Assembly: GCA_033439265.1 (NCBI GenBank)
Contig: JAVTVX010000002.1
Span: 3,172,001 to 3,236,000, forward strand
From: Dillenia suffruticosa
Taxonomy: Eukaryota > Streptophyta > Magnoliopsida > Dilleniales > Dilleniaceae
Direction of reading: 5' to 3'
DNA length: 64,000 nucleotides
Of the stretch, positions 51,799-63,310 are shown in pieces. Made by a program: the position numbers and the translations under genes. Each line of letters starts with the position of its first letter. Within the stretch, counting starts at the first letter, position 1. Under the pieces are notes generated by a model. It was not told the DNA's origin and did not search any database. It saw only the letters and a program-made list of their open reading frames with translations.

Positions 51799-54700
51799 AT
51801 CCTGGTGAAAGGAGTAACGTACATTCACGACTTCTCCAAACTCTCGCCTCTCCAACTCTCTCTTGTCCCATTCCTTGCCTCAGCTTCGTCTCTCAACAAA
51901 CTGTCTGACTCTCCGTCATTTCTTATTACCACTCTGGGCTTTTTCACCAACACAGGTATAATCATCTTATTTAAATACTTTGCATTTCTAGTCTCTGTCT
52001 TTGATTGCCTGTTCTATAACTCTTGATTGAATTGATTCTAGAAATGGGTCATTGTTGTTTTTGACATTTTAGGGTTTTCCTCCTTTTTTCTTTGCGTCCC
52101 TGTTTTTGGAATTCAAGTTCTAAACATTAATCGCCTGTTTGTAGCTCTTAATTGGGCTGATTTTGCAAAAGGGTCGTCGTTGTTTCTGACTTTCTTGTTG
52201 TTGTGATTTTTTAACATTAATTGACTGTTTATTGCCCTTAAATGAACCGATTCATCAAATGGTTTTTGATTTTTTTTTTGGGGGGGGTGTTGTTCGCCGA
52301 TTAGTTTGGGAAATTTAACATTAATTTCCTGTTCATAATTCTTAAATGAACTGTTTCTGAAAATGAGTTTTCTTATTTTTTATGTTTTTGCGTTCTTGTG
52401 ATTGTTATTGCTTGGTGGAAGATTGCCGGTACCGGTTATAGTGTGGGAAATTTGACGTGGGGAGGTAATGGGAAGACGCCTATGGTGGAGTTCATTTCAC
52501 GGTTCTTGTCTGATTCCGGAATTTTACCGCTTATTCTTATTAGGGTTTGTTTGGTTAACTATTTTGATATTTCTTTTTCAGTTTGTTGCTGAAAATATCT
52601 CTGTTCAAATCAATAGGAATTGTTGCTCTCTTGTAAGTATACTTAAGTGCCTGCGTATGGAATTATGTTCTAGTTGGATGAGTTTTGATTTTTATTGCCA
52701 TGAACATTGATAAACCCTAGAACTTTTTCTTTGAAGCAACTTTGTCCTCGAAATAAAAGTAACTATTTTCAATCAAATGTATAAGTAAATATCTTCTTCC
52801 TACTTCAATGCCATTTTGGCTTAAAAGGTCTTCAATACTTTGACCAATAACTCTGCAAAGGGTACCAAAGACTCTGCATGATCTGCGCAAATTGAAGCGG
52901 CAGATTAGAAAGCCTATTTGATTGGAAAGTGGGAGTATAAACTAATCATCAAATTTTAGAAATTTAAATTTTATTTTATTTTTTGTGTTTTGTAAAATGT
53001 ATGCATGTATATGTGTGTGCATGTATATAACCTCAAAATTTGAATGTAATGATGTCTAAGAGACAAGTATGGATGCGCGCGCTTGAGGCATGTTGGTGGT
53101 GTGTCCATGTCTGAGACTGTTAGGCATGTTGACCTCACTGACAAGCGGGTCAGTACTTGCGTTGGTGCTTCACAAAATGACAGGGTTATGCTGTCCATAT
53201 CTAGAAATGAAATTGGTAAAATTTGTTGAGTATTTATGAGATAGATGGACAAAGGAAGAGGAAAATGAGTCAAACATGCCTTTTCAACTGGTGATTTCCT
53301 CGCATCACTTGATATATTCTGCATTTCAACTTCTTTACAGGGTTATGCCGGTGGAGACAAAGTTAGAATGCTTCGAAGGAAACTTTTGGGGACACCTACA
53401 AAGTGGGGCAAAGAGGGTGGCAGTTGCTACTCATTTTATCACCATTTATGGTCAAAACAGGAGTTGCATCAATGGAGCTTGTGGTCATGCTAAACGAATC
53501 TATGCTATAGTTTTAGATGATGGGATGCAGGGGCAGAAAAGTATACTTTTCCCCTACTTCTAATTTTTGTTACTTCTCATGTTCTTTATTCTTTATCTAT
53601 GCCGTGCATAATTATGTATGAGCTGCCTTGTCTTCTTGGCAGACAGGACTATACACAAGTTAATTCTTATAATTTATGGTCCATGGATTAATCTTGGTTT
53701 GTTTATCAGATGTAATATCTAACATGGGATGGTGAAATACCATATTATTAATCAATCTCTTCAGATATAAATATATTGGATTGGATTGGGTATTGCTGAT
53801 GTGTATTTTATTATACGATTGAAGACTGTACATTTAAGCTTGTGGCGTGACGTGGAGATCGTAATGGTTAATGGCATGATGCCCTGGGGAAATCATCACT
53901 CGGTTCCACATGGGCCCCTATGGGAACCTTTGACTGCACTTCGAAAGGCAGATACTGCAATAATACATCATGCAGACTTGGCATGCAACACTTTTTTGGT
54001 TTACTGCTCTGCTAACACAATTTATTTCTTCTTTGAATTAAAGATGATGTCTTCACTCATTGCTTCATTTGGCAAGCATTGAGCGTATTTCTTATTTTCC
54101 TGATGTTGGGAACTAAAAAAGCAATACATTTGCAGATATCAAGAGACGAACTCTGTGCCATTGTGAAAACTATGCAATCCTATGGAGCAACTCTTCCTGT
54201 TTTCTTCTCTACAATGGCTCCTTGATGCTTCTTTTTATTTGGATATATGGATACTAAAATTTCTTTGAAAATCATCAAGAACCGAGTTGTTTTCTGTGTA
54301 TTTGCGATCGGCTTTCCAAATGCCTTTGTTAAAGGGATTGAGAAGGTACAAAAAGGTTTTCTTTTTTACTGTTCACAGTTGTTCTGTTATTAAATGAAAC
54401 CAATATGATTGGGAAATTTTGAGAAGCTCAGACCTTTTTTCTTTCTCAGTAGAAGTTTTTATTAGTTCAATTTAGGGCAGACTGAATCTGAGCCAATCGA
54501 GTTTGCAATTCTTGCCAAAATTGCTATCTTTTTGTGTTGCTTCTAATCATTAAGTGCTTTTCTGATATTATTTCTGATTATCACAAACTACAGATAGGAC
54601 TATTGCATGTTGATCGAGTAGAGACTTCAATGACCATCACTGATTTCAAGACAAGGTAATTCAGTCTTGCACACTGACAGGTTGCATACCTTCAATGTCC

Positions 54701-55798
54701 TCCTTTGGTTTAAAGTAGAATTGCTTGTCTCTGGCATGGTTTGTGCTCTTGATATGTTGCCTCTCAAAGTGTGATGGCTGAAACCAATATTCACAAATCT
54801 GATTAATCTTTTTTCTTGATCAATTTAGGATATTGAAATGATAATAAGAAGGCTCGGAATGCTTGAGGGCAAGTTCAATTCCAAGCCATTCCTTGTTGTA
54901 ACAGAGAAGGTAAGTGAATTCTTTGTAATGTCCCTTGGAGTACCTTTGCTTGGACATAGCTCCTAATACAGTTGGGAAGTGGAGTTTGGGTGCAGTTGCA
55001 TCTTGAATTCTGTGTTCATGTTCCATTAATATAAATACCATTGTATGATGGTGAGCAATAGTAGTCTAGATCTCTACTGTTCTCAAAGGAGGAGGGTCCA
55101 CAATATTTTGTATCATCCTTAATATGTTTTGGGGTTTGCTGGGGGAGAGGATGGCCTCATGAGACTAAAGGACTGCATGGATATAAATACCGGCAGTTTA
55201 GTTGATGTGAAGAAAGCAAAATTCTGGGATGCATTCAAGGGGAAGAAAAGAATTTTGCATACTAATTGGCTTAAAAGGCATACTCATGGTTGGACTCTTG
55301 ATATTGCTATTGCCGATCGTTGTTTTTTTTTTTGGGGGGGAGGGTTCTGTTAAGTTACCTTTGCTCTTGCTCCTGGGTGGTGCCATTGTAATGCTCTTTA
55401 GTTGCATTTGCCTTTATTTTCTACTATTTTTTTTTTCAGCTTTTTTACCAAGCGGAAGGATAGAGTATGATTAATTATGACACATTTCCTGCATTTGGGG
55501 GGTTCAATGTTCAGGCTGTGTGGCAACTTATGTAGCTTTGACTTGAGTAGGTTTTCCAGATGATTGGTTGTTCATCCTTAGTATTTTCTGCTTTCTTTTT
55601 TTCCGGGATTATGATGGAGATTCAGAGATTTTCACACACTTCGCTCCTTTTGATGTTTTAATACTTCATTCACAATTGCAAATTATTACTTACAATGGAC
55701 AAACTGTGATAACCTTCCAAAATTTATTAATGGATCACCTTGGAATAAAATTATCAGGTATATGCCAGACTTCACCTGAGTTTCCATATCATGCCTAG
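51799..55798 (+). pseudogene. lpxK: LpxK (tetraacyldisaccharide 4'-kinase) pseudogene
   Basis: Eight exon-like blocks in order match the plant nuclear homologue of LpxK, the kinase that phosphorylates the lipid A disaccharide at the 4' position: 51799-51955, 52422-52544, 53341-53530, 53831-53979, 54136-54345, 54594-54655, 54829-54909 and 55607-55798. Recognisable pieces are SVGNLTWGGNGKTPMVEF (P-loop), GYAGGDK, LDDGMQ, SLWRDVEIVMVNGMMPWGNH, IIHHADL, FVKGIEK, DIEMIIRRLG and VVTEKDYDGD. It is broken in several ways: a frame change just before the P-loop (near 52440), another near 53402, an in-frame TGA at 54223-54225, a frame change and stop in block 6, loss of the AG acceptor before 53831 and before 55607 (cgg in place of cag), and GC for GT after block 4. 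The start codon is not evident. Introns are kept, so it arose by DNA duplication or decay in place rather than retroposition. Confidence 0.85.
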
Positions 55799-57136
55799 CA
55801 CTTCATTTATGTACTCTGAATTGACATATGTTTAGTTCATGTTCCCTGATGGTGGTAGGAAAGGTCACTAAATCAGATAGTTTCACTACAAAACCAATAA
55901 ACTAAAAGATATGTATTATTTTGTGAATGTAATTTTGGGCCATAGACATAGTATTTGGGTAACTCTACTTTCCAGATTGGAATGACTTTTGAATTCTTTA
56001 TTCCCAAATGGTTTACAAACTGTGAATAGTTATTTTTCAGAAAATTCTGAGGAGATAGAAACTAAACACCAATTTACATGTGGAATGTGTTACCTTTTTC
56101 ATCACCAAGGTATACAACTGACCAGAGAAAATGACATGCATTTTCAAGAAGTGCAAAGAGTTGATAGATTCCACTTCTAAAGGCATTTAAGATGCTGTAG
56201 TTGACATTGATATATGATTAACTCAAAGCATGGGATTTTTTTTGAAGCAGCCGTTGTAGTCTGCACATGCATTATAGAACACTTGCCTTATTCTTTTTCT
56301 ATTCAGTTGCACAGGCAATCAGATGTCTCATACTGGGTGTAATGCTTTAGATGTGGAACACAATTTGATTAGCCATGCATGATCTTTTCTATGGTTGAGG
56401 TTATAGTCTACAACATAACCTGAACCTTCATTTTGAAGGTCTATTTGTGGTCTACGAACTGACAAAATGAATACCAATTCTAGTTCATTTGTTTATCATG
56501 TTAGCTGATCTCAATCATGCCTTAGTCTCATCTTAAGATTGTTTGGCTAGTACTAGTGCAAGAATTGAGATTGACTACTAAATAAGTGAAACTTGAGCAC
56601 TTTTTCATAGTGTTTATTTAAGATCATTTCAGCTCTAAATCTAGTATCACATAAATAATATTGCCAATTTCAAGTGACACATTGGAGCTGTAACTTTCGG
56701 AATAGAAAAGTGATGGGATCAAACATATCGGGTTTAAAGTTCAAATTTCAGGTGTTAGAAGCTTAGAAAATATTTTTACTGTAAATGATCATCAGATATG
56801 TTCATGGTTCGAAGAAACAAATGTACATCATCCTTTTAAAAGGAAGTCTGACAAGAGAGGAGAAAAGGGAAGGGGAAAAGAGAGTAATAAGATTAGTAGT
56901 CTAAACCAAGGGCCATTGCTTGAATCCATTGGTTGCATTTGCTTAGGAAGCTTATTGCTCTATTTTGTAGTGTCTTGAAGAAGCTTTCATTGTTGGTCAA
57001 TGCCTGAAGAAGCTATGGATTAATTATGTGAATAGCTAACTACCAGATAAAGGTACTACTGTCTTATTGTTACATTTTATTACATTTTCATCAAGGAAAT
57101 CGACATTTCTTGTCGAAAGTCAATGTCATGCTGGTT
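55799..57136. other. Spacer after the LpxK remnant
   Basis: No gene is recognisable here. The composition is less AT-rich than the other spacers, which could mean remnants of a gene flank copied along with LpxK, but nothing supports this directly. Confidence 0.4.
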
Positions 57137-57222
57137 TTTTTTTTTTTTTTTTTTGTACAATAATTTGAACCTGGAATCACCAGGTTGGGGGATTTATACC
57201 ACTAGGCTGTCGGCACCTTTCT
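57137..57222 (-). mobile_element. tRNA-like SINE fragment, reverse orientation
   Basis: A run of about 19 T is followed on the plus strand by gtacaataatttgaacctgg. On the minus strand the order is tagcctagtggtata-like A box (complement of ataccactaggctgt), then an intact B-box-like aggttcaaatt and an A-tail. The 5' boundary is unclear. Confidence 0.45.
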
Positions 57223-57429
57223 TTGTGGTCCCTATGTATTCTATGGTGAAATGCCAATCCTTCAGCAAGTTTCAGCATTTAGATGCTAATTAAAAACATC
57301 ATCATGCTCAAACTTCCATGCATCCAATATTTTTTCTCTCTCATCTGTTCTAATTTAAGTAAAATAAACTTCACTTCTTACTTCTCAGTGTAATTCTGGA
57401 CAATTGTACGTGTCATGTTTCTTTTTTAG

Positions 57430-57626
57430 ATACTTGGAGATTAAAAGCATACCCAGATGCAACCGAAAACAACTATTTCCTTTTCAGTTGGTACCATCCT
57501 CCAAATGAAGAATGGGAGTCTCTAGCTTCCTTTTTAAGATGTGATCTTGGCGAAATTGGCCCATTCTCAACTGTCATGCATGAGGACCACCTAAATTCTT
57601 GGATATTTTGTAAGATGCAGAATTAA
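57430..57626 (+). other. Unassigned coding-like stretch
   Basis: After a splice-acceptor-like cttttttag there are 65 open codons ending in TAA. The translation has mixed, protein-like composition (for example SWYHPPNEEWESLASFLRCD and LGEIGPFSTVMHEDHLNSW) but no Met start and no family I recognise. It may be the last exon of a gene remnant next to the LpxK copy, or chance. Confidence 0.3.
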
Positions 57627-57689
57627 ATGAATATTTGCAGTGCATGGAACGTTCAATTTCTTATGGTCAAGTTTAGAGCATAGTTTTTC

Positions 57690-57890
57690 TTTTTTTTTTT
57701 TTGTGTCTGCTAGACCAATCGATTTCCGAAGCTACTAATCCGGTTCAGGTTTTGTTTACCCTCTATAGGGGGGAGCTTTCCCAAATTAGTTCTTTCCATT
57801 CCCAACAAACGAATCCGAGTCTTCGTTAAGGAAGCTAATATTCTTCCCGCTAGAATAACTGTCCGTTGGTAATATAGAGCATAGATGGTG
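57690..57890 (-). repeat. Possible retroposed fragment with T-run
   Basis: A run of 12 T (57691-57702) is followed by 180 bases of average composition ending near tgtccgttggtaat. The shape, read on the minus strand as a body plus A-tail, fits a retroposed sequence, but there are no clear tRNA boxes or target duplications. Confidence 0.3.
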
Positions 57891-58390
57891 GACATTGTAT
57901 TCGTCACTATCATGGCGGAATATTAGAAGATCCCTTTTCTTAGATGATCCTTAAAAACCCTTTCAATTTTTATGGCTTGATATTTATCTTGTTGGTTGGC
58001 TTATGGCCTTTAGATACGTGTGGTTTAGGCTTACACTTGCTAAATTTTCTGTCATGTAATTTTCAGTGACTTCTGCGGCACTTAAAATGTTGCCACCCCC
58101 CCTTTTTTCTTGGACGCCATCTTAACTAAATTCCTGCTTTGGATAAATCATTGCTCTTCAATTTTTGTGGTGGTTCAATTTCTGGTTAATATGACAATCC
58201 TATTTTTGTGATTGTCAGTTTAGTCATTGCACATGTTTATCCTCCAAGGAGAAGTCCAGTTGCCACATGGTGGTCTCCAGTTGACTGTGTCATGTAAGCG
58301 AATGAGGGCTCCATTTTTCATTATATATATATATATATATATATTTTGGGTGCCTGACTTAGCCCATGTAAATTCACATGCTCTGAGACA

Positions 58391-58735
58391 CAAAATTCTC
58401 GATGCTAATGTTGTCTATTTTTTAAATGACATAATATACTAAATTAATTAATATTTATATAAAAACTCTTATATTTGTTATATTTATACATTTTTTCATA
58501 TTTTTTGAATTATTTGTTTATTTAATTATAATTTTTTACATTTGTCTTATGATTAATGATTATGTATTTGATCATTTTATATTCTTATTATAAAAGATAT
58601 TGTTCTATTATTTTTATAAAATAATCAATACATATATAAAATTTTTTATATTTATGTAATTTTTTCACATTTTTGTTTTTTATATTTTTACAAAATGTTT
58701 TTTTGGGTATAGTTTCATATCCATTTCCATGCAAT
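58391..58735 (+). repeat. Dispersed AT-rich repeat, copy 2
   Basis: This is the second copy of the repeat at 9519-9897, in the same orientation, with shared words such as tatttgatcatttta, ttatttaattataatttttt and atttttacaaaatg. A (TA)n run lies just before it at 58321-58343. Confidence 0.55.
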
Positions 58736-58803
58736 TTAGCTCAACTCAACTGTGCCTTGTTTGGACCAGGAGTTGCTACAGGTAGGCGGGCAAAGATCCA
58801 CCT

Positions 58804-59015
58804 TTTTTTTTTTTTTTTTTTTTGGTATCATGATTAGGCCACCAACCTAGTATTCGGGGTTTCGTCCCGATTAATCTGAGTCGATCACTTGCAGGGCTCA
58901 ATTGAGGGGACAGAGCTCCTAGTACTGATTTTTTCGTTCTCATGGAGGATCGAACTTCCGATCATGATTAAGGGGCGTCAGTTTTTGAACCAACTAAATC
59001 ATCGGACGTTGATAG
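58804..59015 (-). mobile_element. tRNA-derived SINE with target duplications
   Basis: The 212-bp insert lies between caaagatccacct (58791-58803) and caaagccccacct (59016-59028), 11 of 13 identical. On the minus strand the head contains gatttagttggttc and a near-perfect B box (aagttcgatcc), the anticodon-like region reads ccccttaatcatg, and the 3' end has cagattaatcgggac before the A-tail. The 3' word is shared with the main SINE family, while the head is better preserved and different. Confidence 0.78.
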
Positions 59016-59028
59016 CAAAGCCCCACCT

Positions 59029-61008
59029 TATCTATTTATCTGTATTATTAACATGTAGACCAAGACAATGGCCTAGACTATGAAGCAAAAGCTCCAAAGA
59101 TTCTCACAGGTTTGCAATTGACTCCCTCCCTTTGATGACACACCTGAATACGTACGCAGCGATGGAGATGACAATTCAACTTTACCCAAATTCAAAGGTT
59201 AAAACCTAAGCAATTTTTAATGTTGTTAGGTTTGCGCCAGAGTGTTGCTTAGGACATTGAGAAACATAATAGTTCTAGGTCTTTAGTGGCACGAGGTCGG
59301 CCGCCAATCATTGGCTTCATATATAAATTAAAGGCATCTCGTTGTAATCTATCTCACCCTCCCTTTTCATGACCTTTTTATTGTTAATTTTTTCTTAGAG
59401 TGACGTTCATATCTTCTTCCTTTTGGTTTGGGAAAGTTTATGTTACATTAATTTGAAATTGTTTGAGGTTTTTAATGTTAGTTTTTTTAATGCACGTTGA
59501 CTTTTACTTAAAAAAAAATTAAATTCTCTATTAAAATTGAAAATATTATAAATATAACAAAATAAAATTTAGGTAAGTTGAGAAAATTGAATATTGCAAT
59601 ATTGCATACCATACTCACAAAATAAGAATTGGAAATGGAAAAACAGAGTTTGGGAGGGCCTACCCCTAATTTGGGAGTCTATCTTTAAATTGGATTTTGT
59701 AATAGTCGAATTGAAATAGTCGGATAATTTGGATATCAGTATTCAAGCTAAAAAATATATATATCACAAAGTAAGAATACCCATTTCTAGTGAGTTAAGT
59801 CTTGTTTTTGGGGGGCTTATCATTTTCTTGTTTGTGGTACCAGGAGACAAATTTGCGAGACTTTTATTTGATACTATATCAAACGATATTCGAAATCATA
59901 TTTCTATTAATTCAGTTTGAAATTTACAATGATTTATTTAAAAGAGTTATCTTCTCAATGTAATTTTTTTCATGTCCATGACGTAAGTTAAACTTGAGAT
60001 CTTAGTTAAGGGATCTGGTATTACGTCTCATTAGAACAACTAATCATTAATAAATTTGTGAGACTTTGATAAAAAATTGATAGGAATTTGTACCGTTTTT
60101 TACAAAGATCATAAAATGTACCATAAAAGAGGAATAAAAAAAATCCTATTATTGTGAGAAAATTATTAATAAAGATAATTTTCTCTACAAATATATCACC
60201 TAATGCAAGATCACCGTGTTGAATAGTTCAGCCACATCGTATGAGGGTAGAAAATATGCCTTTTTTTTTTTTAATATCCTTTGTCTAAAGCTTTTGATCT
60301 TCCCTTTCAACATGGTGAATATATCTCATTTTTCTAGCCAATATTATTTTTAACTTGATAAAAATAAAAAGTCAATCGTAAGATTACGATAACTTATTAA
60401 GACAAAATAAATACTAATAATCATACAAAAATAAGTTTTAAAAATTTTTTTAATTAATATATCATATCTGATCGCTTAATTTATATATTTTAAAGAATTT
60501 TAAATTTAATATTATTAAAAATGATGTTACATAAATAAATTAAATTTATTAATTGTATTATATTTATCGATTCACTCTGATGATTAAAGACGTTAGACAC
60601 AGTTTTTTTAATTTATTTATTTTTTTATTTAAAAAGGGGATTTAAAAGAATGAAGTAAATAAATTTGAATAACTTGAATTTACCACGTTGTTTCTTACAA
60701 AGCGGCCTCCACCACGGAGTCTGACGGATGCGCTGAGCGACGACTCAACTCACAGACCCAATAGAAAGCCGCCACGTAGGGAATAACCCCGATGTCAACC
60801 CTTTGGCTTTGGCCTCTGGGGGAGAGCTGAAAACCCGTCCAGGTTCAATGAATGTAGAACCAAGGCATATTCTGAGGCGAGTATTTTAACGTTTCATCTC
60901 TTCCTCAGATTTTCCATTCAACCTTCACCGAATTTTACGGAAGAATCAGAAGCAAAATCCAAACCCTAACACGATTGAGAGAGAGAGAGAGAGAGAGACA
61001 GAACAGAA
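59029..61008. other. AT-rich spacer and APR promoter
   Basis: AT-rich DNA with a reversed SINE copy at 59868-60048. The last 330 bases (from about 60680) turn GC-richer and contain ccacgtagg, an ACGT-core word, and a GA run at 60977-60998 in the leader; this is the likely APR promoter. I could not identify a sulfur-response element with confidence. Confidence 0.45.
59868..60048 (-). mobile_element. SINE-family copy, reverse orientation
   Basis: The plus strand reads atcaaacgatattcgaaatc, then ttatttaaaagagttatctt, then taaacttgagatcttagtta and agggatctggtatta. Read on the minus strand this is head, worn B box, body and 3' word as in the copy at 40278-40458. The A-tail and target duplication are worn away. 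Confidence 0.45.
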
Positions 61009-63310
61009 ATGGCGTTGTCTGCTTCATCATCTTCAATCTACGGTTCAATTTCCTCTTCACATTCATCAATCACCTCACATGACCTGAAAGGTAAATTGGA
61101 CAACTTCCGAGTACATATGAATTTTGCATTTTTTGGATCGAATTTTGCAAATCATGGTTCTGATTTTTTTTTCTGCATGTGTGGGTTTAGGTTCGTTGAT
61201 CGGTTCGTTTAGGTTAATTTCTCCGGCGACGGCGTCAACTCGGAGACGATTGACAGCGAGAGCTGAGATCAAGAGGTCGGATTCCGTTTCTCCTCTTGCC
61301 GCGACAGCTATTGTTGCTCCTACTGCTCCTGTAACTTCTCCAGGTTTGTCAATATCCCCCAAATTTGTCCTTTTCCTCTTCAATTTATGCAGTTCTTGTG
61401 TGGTTCAAGTTGAAAATTGTAATGAAGTTTACTTCCAGATTTAAGTTTTGTTTGATTTCTTCTAACAATTGTGTTAAATCGGTCATTTTATTTTATGCTC
61501 TGGACTGTGTCTTATTTCTTTTTGGGTACTATCTATTGGGATTTTGCAGAAGTGGTGGAGAAAGTAGACACAGAGGATTATGATAAGTTGGCAAAAGAGC
61601 TAGAGAATGCTTCACCTCTGGAAATTATGGACCGAGCCCTTGCTAAATTTGGGAATGACATTGCCATTGCATTTAGGTATTTTGTCATCTTTTAATTTTA
61701 CTTAATACTTTTATAAACTGAAAATCACTGTTCTAACTTCAAACTTCTAATTCTTAACAATGAAAGTTGCATTACATGTTATTAAAGACAAATTTGATGG
61801 TACGAGTGTTGAGCTCTATGCTTGTGTCATTAATTGAGGCTTGGTGAACTTTATTAAGTTTCAGAGGTTTTTGCACAGAAAGTATTTTTGTTATAGAAAA
61901 TTTGAGCTCTTCTGAGTATTGGGAATTCAGATCAATTAAAAAGGCGCACTAAAACAACGGTCAATATAATAGACAATGTCACAAGAATCTTTCATCGCAA
62001 AGACTAGCTAACGAAAAATGCATTTCTCTAAAAAATGGGCTTTGTACAAATTAATATTAAAAGGTGATCTTTAAGAGCTCTGTAGTAATTATAGCCAATA
62101 TATTTGTTGTCAATCCTGGATTGTGGTGGTAACATGAAACGTTTCACTGGAAACAAATAAACACTGATCAAAATTTTGATAAATTATAGGAGTGTACTGT
62201 GACAACCTTTTATAAGTTGTTTAATCTAAATGTATTTAAAATTTATGTTGTGCTAATTTCTGCAGTGGGGCTGAAGATGTGGCCTTGATAGAGTATGCCA
62301 AGCTAACTGGTCGACCATTTAGAGTGTTCAGCCTGGATACTGGCAGGCTGAACCCAGAGACCTATCAGTTCTTTGATACAGTTGAGAAGCACTATGGCAT
62401 TCGCATTGAATACATGTTCCCTGATGCAGTTGAGGTTCAGGCTTTAGTGAGGACCAAGGGGCTTTTCTCTTTTTACGAAGATGGCCACCAAGAGTGCTGC
62501 CGAGTTAGGAAGGTCAGGCCCCTTAGGAGGGCTCTCAAGGGTCTTCGAGCCTGGATTACAGGGCAAAGAAAAGATCAATCACCAGGAACTAGGTCTGAAA
62601 TTCCAGTTGTTCAGGTTGATCCATCATTTGAAGGATTGGATGGTGGAGTTGGCAGCTTGATAAAGTGGAACCCTGTTGCTGATGTGGAAGGAAAAGACAT
62701 ATGGAACTTCCTTCAAACCATGAATGTTCCTGTCAACTCATTGCACTCAAAAGGTTATATTTCGATTGGGTGCGAGCCCTGCACCAGACCCGTCTTGCCA
62801 GGGCAGCATGAGAGAGAAGGAAGGTGGTGGTGGGAGGATGCCAAGGCAAAGGAGTGCGGCCTTCACAAAGGAAACCTTAAGGAAGGAGAGTCTGCCAAAG
62901 TCATTGGCAATGGAAATGGTGCTGTTCACACTAATGGCAGTGCCAGTGTCCCTGACATCTTCAACAGCCAGAATCTGGTGACCTTGACCAGAACTGGAAT
63001 TGAGAATTTGGCCAAGCTGGAGAATAGGAAAGAACCGTGGCTGGTAGTACTTTATGCACCGTGGTGCCAATTCTGCCAGGCAATGGAAGGATCGTATGTT
63101 GAATTGGCGGATAAGTTGGCTGATTCTGGAGTCAAGATTGGGAAGTTCAGAGCTGACGGTGAACAAAAGGCATATGCACAGAAGGAGCTTCAGCTTGGAA
63201 GCTTTCCGACAATCTTGTTCTTTCCAAAGCACTCATCAAGGCCCATTAAGTATCCATCAGAAAAGAGGGATGTAGATTCATTGATGTCCTTTGTGAATGC
63301 TCTGAGATAA
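61009..63310 (+). CDS. APR: Adenosine 5'-phosphosulfate reductase, plastid
   Basis: Four exons (61009-61090, 61191-61343, 61550-61676, 62266-63310) join in frame to 468 residues, the usual APR length. A Ser/Thr/Arg-rich plastid transit peptide covers about the first 70 residues. The reductase domain follows, with the nucleotide loop [13 protein letters not shown] (about 120-132), Cys198-Cys199 in HQECCRVRK and Cys290/Cys293 in GCEPCTRP as the 4Fe-4S ligands, and the catalytic Cys318 in ECGLH. The C-terminal thioredoxin/glutaredoxin-like domain has the active site C388QFC391. The enzyme reduces APS to sulfite with glutathione as electron donor, the key controlled step of sulfate assimilation. 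The CC, CxxC and ECGLH set separates it from PAPS reductases lacking the cluster and from the iron-sulfur-free APR-like proteins. All motifs are intact. Confidence 0.97.

Noticed and set aside
55129..55353. A frame beginning MGFAGGEDG, reminiscent of the LpxK GYAGGD motif
   Set aside because: The likeness stops after six residues and the stretch lies inside the last intron of the LpxK remnant, so a duplicated exon is not supported.
58227..58442. A frame containing LPHGGLQLTVSCKRMRAP
   Set aside because: Too short, runs into an AT microsatellite, and no family is recognised.
62724..63275. Additional frames within APR exon 4
   Set aside because: They overlap an intact, motif-complete APR frame and have no independent support.
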